Below, piece by piece: positions 57,301-64,000 of a stretch of DNA of 64,000 nucleotides. Within the stretch, counting starts at the first letter, position 1; every line of letters begins with the position of its first letter. Location of the stretch: positions 248,001 to 312,000 of the forward strand of contig JAUIRK010001026.1 of assembly GCA_030549495.1 (NCBI GenBank). Reading direction: 5' to 3'. Under the pieces are notes generated by a model, which worked only from the letters and a program-made list of their open reading frames with translations, was not told the origin of the DNA and searched no databases. Made by a program: the position numbers and the translations under genes. This DNA comes from Nectonema munidae. Its lineage: Eukaryota > Nematomorpha > Nectonematoida > Nectonematidae.

Positions 57301-60300
57301 TCAATTTTGAAACTTGGAGTGACCATTGCTTCAGAAGTGGGATGTAAAATATTTTGAAGGTGATTAAAAAATATTTTTTTATGCGTTTAAATATTTAACT
57401 ATATAAATAAGAGCTTATTCACCCCCCAACTTTTTAATCAGTTACATTGTTTAAAGATATCGTAAACACACGTGTTTAATCCGCTAACGTGGACCCGAAT
57501 ATAGGCTATTATTTTCAGAAACATGTCTAGTATAGTGGAAACCCGCGCCATAACTTTAGAAAGATTGATATATATGCTGGGTGTATATTATATGCGTTTT
57601 ACCTATTTTCGTTCACCCACTTTTCTATATAAACTTTTTTTCTTGGGCAGCCTTGGTTAGCGTTTTTAGTTAAATAATTCGGGTTAAAAATAGCGAATGT
57701 CAGCGGTTTATTTTTATATACCCATACAATAGTAAATCAATGATGGTTCACTAGTATTATAAAAGTAAATACTGCATATTATATTTTTTGCAAGAAATAT
57801 ATAATTTCATATCTTATAATATTCCATTTGATGGTAAGATATAATCTTAGCATCAAATGGAACGCCATATTTTACGGAAACTTGGTAAAATTTCTTCCCA
57901 ATTATGAAACATATTTCAATTTTTTACGTCGATAGTCCATATGGGTTTTATAGAAGCACTGAGTCAAAGTCTGAAAAACAAATGGCGCACATTTTTATGT
58001 TACTTCAAATACATAAAATTAGTTGGATTTCATTGTGTTAAAAACTAGTATACAGAATATGAGCAAAAACAAGGGAAAACTCACATAGCAAAAAAAAATT
58101 TTTTTACAAAAAAAGTAAAAGTAAAGAGTAAGCAAGAAAGAATTCTGTAATTAAAATGATATAATGATCAGAAGAAGACAAATGAAAAAATGTGCAAAGA
58201 AGAATAGAAGATGAAGGGGTGATGGGCGTATGCCTTGTGTTAGAAACAAAACAGGACTTCTGGTAAACAAAGTGTCTGACGTGTTGAGTGTATGGAAAAA
58301 TTATGCATAAAACACTTTTAATAAGGAAAATAAGAAAGAGATTCTCAAAATGCTCAAAAAAGTTGAAGGACCAATCGAAGCGTTAACTACTAAAGAGATA
58401 ATTATTTCATAGTGGCATGGCAGGTTGGTTGAGATGATGGACTCAGCATGGAAGCCTCTGAGTACGGTTTCTCATCGATACCAAGTTGTTCATAGTTTGA
58501 CATAAAAGGTACACCAGTGCCTTGTCAATGAAAACACACCCACGGCACATTTACCTTAATTATTTCTATATTTTTAGAGGATGAACATTGTAATTAGTGA
58601 TGGGAGGAGTTCTTTGAAATTTTCGGGAGAATCAAAATTTAAACTCCGACTCCTATCCTTCTTAAATCTCAGAGTTTTAACTCTGACTTGACTCCGAATG
58701 CGAAACGTTGATACTAAGTTTTTTAACCTGATAAGATCGTTCACATAAAAGTTCATATTGATCTTGGTCATGACTGGATTGAACTTTATCCCGTTTTTAC
58801 GAATGAACAAGGAAAAAGAAAAGCTGTTATAAACAAGATTTTCATGAGCAATAATCAATATTATTGATATTCCACTTTATTTACATTAAAAAAGTATCAA
58901 ACTTTACTTTTAGATCAAATATAGAATTTTGGAATTAAATCCTTAAGTTATCCATCACCACTCAAGCTATTTTACGCCACGGGAATCATTCTTTAAAGCA
59001 GACGTTCAGCATCCCCTTCAAAGACCCCAGGGATCTGATTATTCCCGTTTGAAAACCCCCAAATGAGAGAGAAACGAGGGTGAAATTATTTTAAATCTAG
59101 CCAAAGTAAACTTGGCACGCAAGTCTTGAGCTGTAATGAAAAATGTGCCAAACTTAAGAAGGATAAAGCAATCGTTATCATGATGTCGTTAATGGAGTGG
59201 TGATGAGTCAAAGAGTTAAAATAAAGAAGAACAAGTGAGCCGCCATATGATCTATTTATCACCAAGTTTATATTCTTGATTTATTATCTTTTCATCGCTA
59301 ATCAGGATCGTAGAGCAGTTCCATGGGGACCGAGAATAGGTCACTGAGTGGATCGTTTTGCGCAACATATTGCACAAATATTAGGTCATATGCCATTTTT
59401 GCCAATAATAATAAATAAATTTAGTCTTTGAATTTAGTACAATCTCTTTTTTATTCGTGGGGTGTTTTCATCAAGAAGGCACAATTGCGCCCCTTGTATC
59501 GAACTATGAGGAAAGTAGGCTTGATGCGGGATCGAACCAAAGACCTCTAATTATCGAAACCCTGTATCTAACCAACCTTACTCATGCCCCCAATTCAGGT
59601 CTGACTTTATAGATTTAATGTGCATTTTACTTGATGGCTTAAAAATGAAATATAACTACTCATACTTGATATTTGGTTTTACTGCATTACGTCTGGTAGG
59701 GAAGAGGAATCCAAGTGTCTTTGTGTTCGAAGTGTTAGCATCCACTTTTCTAAAGCCCGGCAAATTAAGGCTTGCACTGGAAACAAAGCCACCGAGTTCA
59801 GTAAACAAAACTATTGACTATTTTAAACATCAAGATGATTGATTGCACAAATCCACGTTTGATAACATAGGTGTGTTAAGTGTGATTTGAAAGCATTTTA
59901 AAAAGTTTCTAAAAATATCAACATAGGAGAGCAGTTGATATCACCTTGCTGAAAAAATATCATATTGAATTGAAAGTACTAAAAAGTTCTGAACTTGTAA
60001 AGTTGAGCACATCTTTCTGTTAAATGATACCGTTAGAAGGCTAATAAAAGAGGTGTCTGATGACATAATATCAGAGTTGGTTTTATTGATTTGGAATTCG
60101 ATTTTCAACTTTTTTGCAATTTAGCTTGATGAAAAGACGGATGCTGCCTCAGCCTTGCCTATTCGTTTATATTCGCATCACAAGAAATGTTTATAGAGAA
60201 CTTTGCCAATTCAATGTTAAAAGTTTTTTATATTATCAAAATATATATAAAAAAAAAGTATTGATCTATTTCATCCTCGTATATATTAGCAATTCTTTTA

Positions 60301-61770
60301 ATAAAAAAATTCAGCTTTTTTTTTTGCAACTTTGACAATTATTTTAGCTTTATAGAGATCGAACACGAATTCAATATGAATAACAATAGAAGAAATGATT
60401 GTGAAGTTTGCAAATTTTTTTAGAAATTTGACGTTCAAAATGTGAACAATGAGAAAAGGTATAAATGAACTGATTTGTAATGTAGCGGAATTTCGGGAAA
60501 TACACAGAAAGATACAATTTTAGATTAAGATCTCGAATGAACAAGAAATTTAAGTTATTTTCTCATTACTTTGGTTAAGAATTTCTAGCCACAAACGTTT
60601 ACTGACGTGTTTGAAGGTCTCACATGTTAAAAGACGGTCGTGTTTAACGAAGGCTTTCGACGAACTTTATTTCAATCGTGGAATTAACATATGATATTAT
60701 GAAGAAGCGCAAGAGTGATGTAAATTAGCAGATCACAGGGACTCGTGATAATTTTAGTTTTGCATTTATGACTTTTATATTCACCCACATGTACTTGTAT
60801 GTTTTATGGATGTCTGAGTATGAATATATTACACTGTTTGAGATAAGGTGTTTGTATTTAAAAAATATGTTTTATTCACAAATTTTAGCCTGTTTTATGT
60901 TCTTCCTGAAATAACAAAATTAGGATATAAAAAAACTAAAATTGACCCCAACCACCAATCTATTGCGTTATAACGAGATTTTGGTGTAGTTAGAATTAAA
61001 AATAAAAAAATTCATTAAAAAAGTGACTTTTCTTTCAAATAGTTTCGAAAAAATTGAAATACATTGCAATATTTCAGTTTGTTTGAACAATATAATATTT
61101 CGAGAAGTTTTGAATTTTGGATTATACCAGTTTTTCAACAACTAATAATAATAAGTGAACAAAAAGTAAAAATAAGTTATTTTTTACTCTAGACATTTAC
61201 AAGCATTTAAAGACATTGCATTCTTCTTAATTTGTTTAATCTTGCAACTCTTCAGAGGAAAATAATCGGGTTAAAAAAAGCTAAGTACATAATCAGGTAT
61301 GGAAATCCTCCACATAAGATGAATTAAAATTTAATAAGGGGTCGTTCACAATTGACGTCAACCTTTTTTTGATAAATTTCAACCCCCCCCCCCCCCCTCA
61401 TGTCAACTTTTAGATATATCATCACTTAACAAAATCGACTTATGTCAACTTTGGATACCCCCCCCCCCCCCACTTTTAGTTGACGTCAATTGTGAACGAC
61501 CCCTAACAGCTTTCCATGCAAATGGTCAAAAGTAAAAATCTCATAAAAATGGGTCAGCTGAAAAGTAGATAAAAAAAAAGTACCTCTCAGGATCAAGTCT
61601 TCCTCGTCGGTCTGAGAATTGCAAGATGTGTTGACCTTTTCTCGATGCTGTTGAAAAAACTCGCATCGTCTTGCCTTGATATGACTTATGCATTCATCCC
61701 TCAACTTCAGCCTGAGAAACTGCTTTGAAATCGGTGGACTTTTATAGCAATCGATTCTAGACTTTGACAT
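53948..61770 (-). CDS. RPAIN: RPA-interacting protein, 3 exons, about 257 residues
   Basis: RPAIN binds replication protein A and carries it into the nucleus by an importin-beta route. The exons, minus strand, are 61584-61770, 56741-56902 and 53948-54372; phases agree at both junctions and all sites are GT-AG. The head DCYKSPPISKQFLRLKLRDE with HIKARR matches human LYKLVGSPPWKEAFRQRCLE. The middle LREIVKQEWEKLK matches VQEVMEEEWNALQ. The tail has the Cys pairs CNLC, CTFC and CDCC and ends CEFLTVI, as human CPVC, CQCG, CLAC and WAVIL. The ATG at 61770 is the first after an in-frame TAA. The final exon carries longer loops between the Cys pairs than the human protein. Introns of 4.7 and 2.4 kb are filled with transposons. 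Assigned by motif alignment from memory. Confidence 0.83.
54373..56168. other. RPAIN intron 2, mostly featureless
   Basis: Very AT-rich. GGTAATGGGTTAA at about 55240-55253 resembles the end of the piggyBac MITE at 50.2 kb, without a partner. A tRNA-like stretch at about 56110-56160 (GATTAGGATCTGGATTT, then AGTTCGAATCG) could be a SINE head. Confidence 0.35.
56169..56476. mobile_element. hAT-type MITE, 308 bp, with target duplication
   Basis: Ends CAGGCCCGTAGCCAG and CTAGCTACGGGCCTG are inverted copies with one mismatch. Flanks CCCACTAT and CCCACTAC agree at 7 of 8. The ends match those of the 47323-49986 hAT, so it is a non-autonomous partner of that family. It lies in RPAIN intron 2 and has internal C-rich runs. 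Confidence 0.92.
56741..56902 (-). CDS. RPAIN: RPAIN exon 2 (acidic/helical middle)
   Basis: EIVKQEWEKLKCENISKRTS then DENLDVDFLNHLLDTMKSEL to HYSSQ. The acceptor is TTCTTCAG and the donor CAAG/gtatga. Confidence 0.83.
56903..58410. other. RPAIN intron 1, inner part
   Basis: AT-rich without gene homology. A 41-bp near-perfect palindrome is at 57822-57862. Confidence 0.4.
57822..57862. repeat. 41-bp palindrome
   Basis: TTCCATTTGATG and CATCAAATGGAA are perfect inverted copies; the inner GTAAGAT and ATCTTAG also pair but for one position, around a central ATA. Confidence 0.9.
58411..58560 (+). mobile_element. tRNA-derived SINE, copy 2
   Basis: GTGGCATGGCAGGTTGGTTG, GATGATGGACTCAGC, CGGTTTCTCATCGATACC and AATGAAAACACACCCACGG align with the reverse of 38290-38445. 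The B box is worn. Confidence 0.85.
58590..58700 (-). repeat. GGAGTC-rich element fragment
   Basis: AACTCCGACTCCTATC and CTTGACTCCGAATGCG resemble the ends of the 39271-39990 element in reverse orientation. Confidence 0.35.
59454..59590 (-). mobile_element. tRNA-derived SINE, copy 3 (diverged)
   Basis: On the minus strand: GGGGCATGAGTAAGGTTGGT, GGTTCGATCCCGCATC (B box) and TTGATGAAAACACCCCACG, colinear with copies 1 and 2 but with many changes. Confidence 0.75.
59600..60450 (+). mobile_element. ZBED5-type hAT remnant, second copy
   Basis: The plus strand reads NPSVFVFEVLASTFLKPGKL, LALETKPPSSV, then VEHIFLLNDTVRRLIKEVSD with DDIISEL, and DEKTDAASALPI. These are the KLxRHLxTKHP, LPLSxxTVxRRIxxMSxDI and QLDESTDxxxxAxL blocks of ZBED5-like proteins, in order but with stops and frame changes. 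It lies in RPAIN intron 1. No ends were found. Confidence 0.75.
60451..61335. other. RPAIN intron 1, 5' part
   Basis: No gene or clear element was recognised. CGTTATAACGAGATTTTGG at about 60965 recalls pogo-type ends. Confidence 0.35.
61338..61503. mobile_element. Harbinger-like MITE, 166 bp
   Basis: GGGGTCGTTCACAATTGACG at the left and its exact reverse complement at the right, with perfect pairing for about 25 bp. Flanks are TAA on both sides, the usual PIF/Harbinger duplication. The interior has two long C runs and CATGTCAACTTT-like repeats. It is in RPAIN intron 1, close to exon 1. Confidence 0.85.
61584..61770 (-). CDS. RPAIN: RPAIN exon 1 (N-terminal RPA/importin region)
   Basis: MSKSRIDCYKSPPISKQFLR to EEDLILR. 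The donor is GAGAG/gtactt. A Harbinger-like MITE sits 80 bp into the following intron. Confidence 0.8.
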
Positions 61771-61799
61771 GTGTGTTAAATGCGTGCTGCTCAACGCAT

Positions 61800-64000
61800 C
61801 TTAAAAAAATAATTTTTACTTTCAAAAATAAAATAACTTTCTACTACGAACAAGGAGGAAGAAATAAATTCTAGCATTCGTAATGTTATTGGGAGTCATA
61901 TTTATAGTGCATGCAAATCATTATCATATCAAGGAAAAGTTATACCACTCTATAACATTTTAATAGCTAAAACTGTTATGATTTCTAAGACACGTATAGA
62001 AGTGGGGAGGAGGAAATAGGGGAAATTTTGGCGCGAGATATATAGTCTTTTAAATGTTTGTGAATAAATTTTTTTTAATATGAAAAATGAACACACTGCT
62101 AGAAAATTTTTGAAGTTGGGGGGAGGGGAGATTTTTTTATAATTTATTTTAAAAGATTTTGTGTCTGAAACTATACCGTAAAACAAGTCAAGTAATATGT
62201 AAAGTCTATACATTAAAGTCTACTCACAAGCCTAACAAGTCTTTCAATGATAAAAAAATTGAAAAAATTCAAAATTATCCCCCCCCCCCTAGATATGCGC
62301 CCCTGGTCTCAAGCTTTTGTAAAACAAATTTTAATTTTAAACACTATAATCATTACTAGTAAAAAAATTTATCCCCTCAATATGAATATAACTGAAATAT
62401 AATATTTGTAAGATTACTTTTTTTTAATTATGTTGAAATATAATGAAATACTTATTTACCATATATACATATATCATATCATCTGTTTATGGACTTTATA
62501 ATTATGAACATACATAAAAATTTATTTTTTTTTCGTTCGAAAAGAAAATTATTAATAATATATGTATGGTGCTAATTTTTGTCCTTTGAAAATCTACTCA
62601 GCGACGGGCATAAGTAACCAGATTCGGGATGTTTAGAATTTAGATTCCACATGACAAGAAAAAACAGGATAAAATTCAAAACTTATTACAAAAATACCAT
62701 TATTTATGCATTTTTGTCTGCATCTCTAACGACTATCAAGTCAAAAGTTATTTAGGCTGATAGAAAATTATGGCAAGAGAAGCATCTTAATTTATTGTTT
62801 GCACAATTTTAACTTTATTATATACCTTTTTTGAGAGTCTAACTAACTTACACTAATTCAAATACACTAAAAAGAATGAAAAAATTCTAATAAAAAGTTT
62901 TCTAACTTTAGTTCTGTTTTACATTTTTGATATAAATTACCTCAGAAAAGTTATGTAAGTTGGATGTGTTTTTTTAATATATTTTTCTCAATGAGACATT
63001 TTCAATTTTTAGGAAGAAAAAATGGAGAACCTTATAATAAATGAATATTTATTTTAATTCAATATACTTTTTAATTTTTTGTTTGATATCTTTACCCCTT
63101 TTCTACACATAATTTGAAGATGGTGTGCATCTATTTGAAGGGAGAAAGAAAAAGCTATTTATAAATCCTCATTCATTGTTGACGTTAAGCTTAAGGGGGC
63201 GGGGTTAAAGTAAATTAAGAATAAAATAGAATTTCATACAGACATTGGAAACAAGCAAGAAAGGGATTGAGGCAATAAAAGTGAAAAGAAATAAAAGGGA
63301 AGAGCAAAAGGGACAAAATGAATAAAAGAATGATAGAAAAAAATGACGAAAGATATCGAATATCTGCTACTCAATGTGATTTTTTTACAAGATTTAATGT
63401 CTCTATAATACAACATTTGTAGCATATATATCATGATATGTCAAACGTTGATAGCTTTGCAAAGCTTCAAGCGTTTTCAGTTCTATGAAAAGCATCAGGC
63501 ATCACATATATCTATACATAAATATGTTGTCAAATGAGTGTGAAATATATTTATGAGTTATTCAGTCTCTGTGATGTAACATCTTTGAAATCATAATTAC
63601 AAAATGTAAATTATATAATAAATATATGTTAAAAATATATCAGGTACGAAATGGACCTGAAAAGGAGGAGTGCTAGATTTTTTATATTAGAAAACTTTGA
63701 AAATGGTAAAATCAACAAAATTATTAGTTTAAGTAGGAACTGTTTTATTATAATTTTTAAAACTTAGAGAGCCAAAATGGACACAAAATGTTAATAAGGG
63801 TTAGATTAATCTAAGTTTATGAGAATACTAAATGATTATATTCTACAATCTGCCCCCTGTCACGACTGGCTGATCCCTGCTTGAAACCAAAAAAAGACTA
63901 CTGTCAGATTTACAAGACTATTGCAAAAACAGGACGATTTGATTAAATTATAATTTGATAGCACAATATTAATATAAGATATTTTGATCCATATTTAAAT
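61800..64000. other. Region upstream of RPAIN, no gene seen
   Basis: The RPAIN promoter should lie here. GATATGCGCCCCTG-type sequence after a C run at about 62280-62304 is a single end of the hAT-like family seen at 38628-39260. The rest is AT-rich. Confidence 0.4.

Noticed and set aside
58350-58395. GAAGCGTTAACTACTA as a third copy of the 48.7-kb hAT
   Set aside because: Only about 16-20 bp agree; too short to call.
1-64000. CRISPR array, rRNA genes or bacterial operons
   Set aside because: No regular spaced repeats, rRNA signatures or ribosome-binding-site-led gene clusters; the genes have spliceosomal introns.

Overview
This window is very AT-rich, intron-bearing eukaryotic DNA. About half is recognisable transposon debris, and the rest is mostly single-copy AT-rich intron or spacer. 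Four host genes are legible, all on the minus strand: a nardilysin/insulysin-type M16 zinc metalloprotease (14 exons read, 1850-20448, both gene ends missing), a RagC/D GTPase (30039-31343), the Golgi Qb-SNARE GOSR1/GS28 (45686-46459) and an RPA-interacting protein RPAIN (three exons, 53948-61770). The animal-type gene set, small and medium introns, piggyBac, Tigger and hAT transposons and tRNA-derived SINEs point to an invertebrate, most likely an arthropod; a parasitic copepod such as a salmon louse would fit, but that is inference.

Layout. 1-20448: M16 protease gene. Its introns carry hAT and Tigger remnants, a small element with a 438-residue zinc-finger ORF, a LINE scrap, a FLYWCH/MULE remnant and two SINE-like or dispersed repeats. 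20500-29100: intergenic or unseen 5' part of the M16 gene, with a piggyBac fragment, a hAT MITE, dispersed repeats and a CGGBP1/hAT remnant. 30039-31359: RagC/D with an intronless reading frame. 31855-40000: nested transposons. A ZBED5-type hAT of about 5.2 kb has recognisable ends and near-matching 8-bp flanks, and a piggyBac remnant sits inside it; several MITEs follow. 41040-45080: a truncated LINE and a Tigger element. 45686-46460: GOSR1, with a hAT fragment abutting its 5' side. 47323-49986: a near-complete ZMYM1-type hAT, of which the GOSR1-side fragment is an inverted relative. 50011-50248: a palindromic piggyBac-type MITE. 50880-53270: a second LINE. 53276-61770: RPAIN with a duplicated 3' flank, SINEs, a hAT MITE and a Harbinger-like MITE in its introns. 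61800-64000: no gene seen.

The host genes have no evident operon-like relation; they share only a strand. RagC/D acts in amino-acid signalling to TORC1 at the lysosome, GOSR1 in Golgi vesicle fusion, RPAIN in nuclear import of replication protein A, and the M16 enzyme in peptide processing. I found no LTR retrotransposon, endogenous virus, Polinton, CRISPR array, rRNA or convincing functional tRNA. The strongest items for a second look are a 24-nt micro-exon in the M16 gene, the compact 1956-bp zinc-finger element with TA flanks, the pair of inverted hAT copies beside GOSR1, the duplicated RPAIN 3' flank, and the 80-bp-arm palindromic MITE. I did not find a clear new biological system; most unexplained structure resolves into transposon ends.
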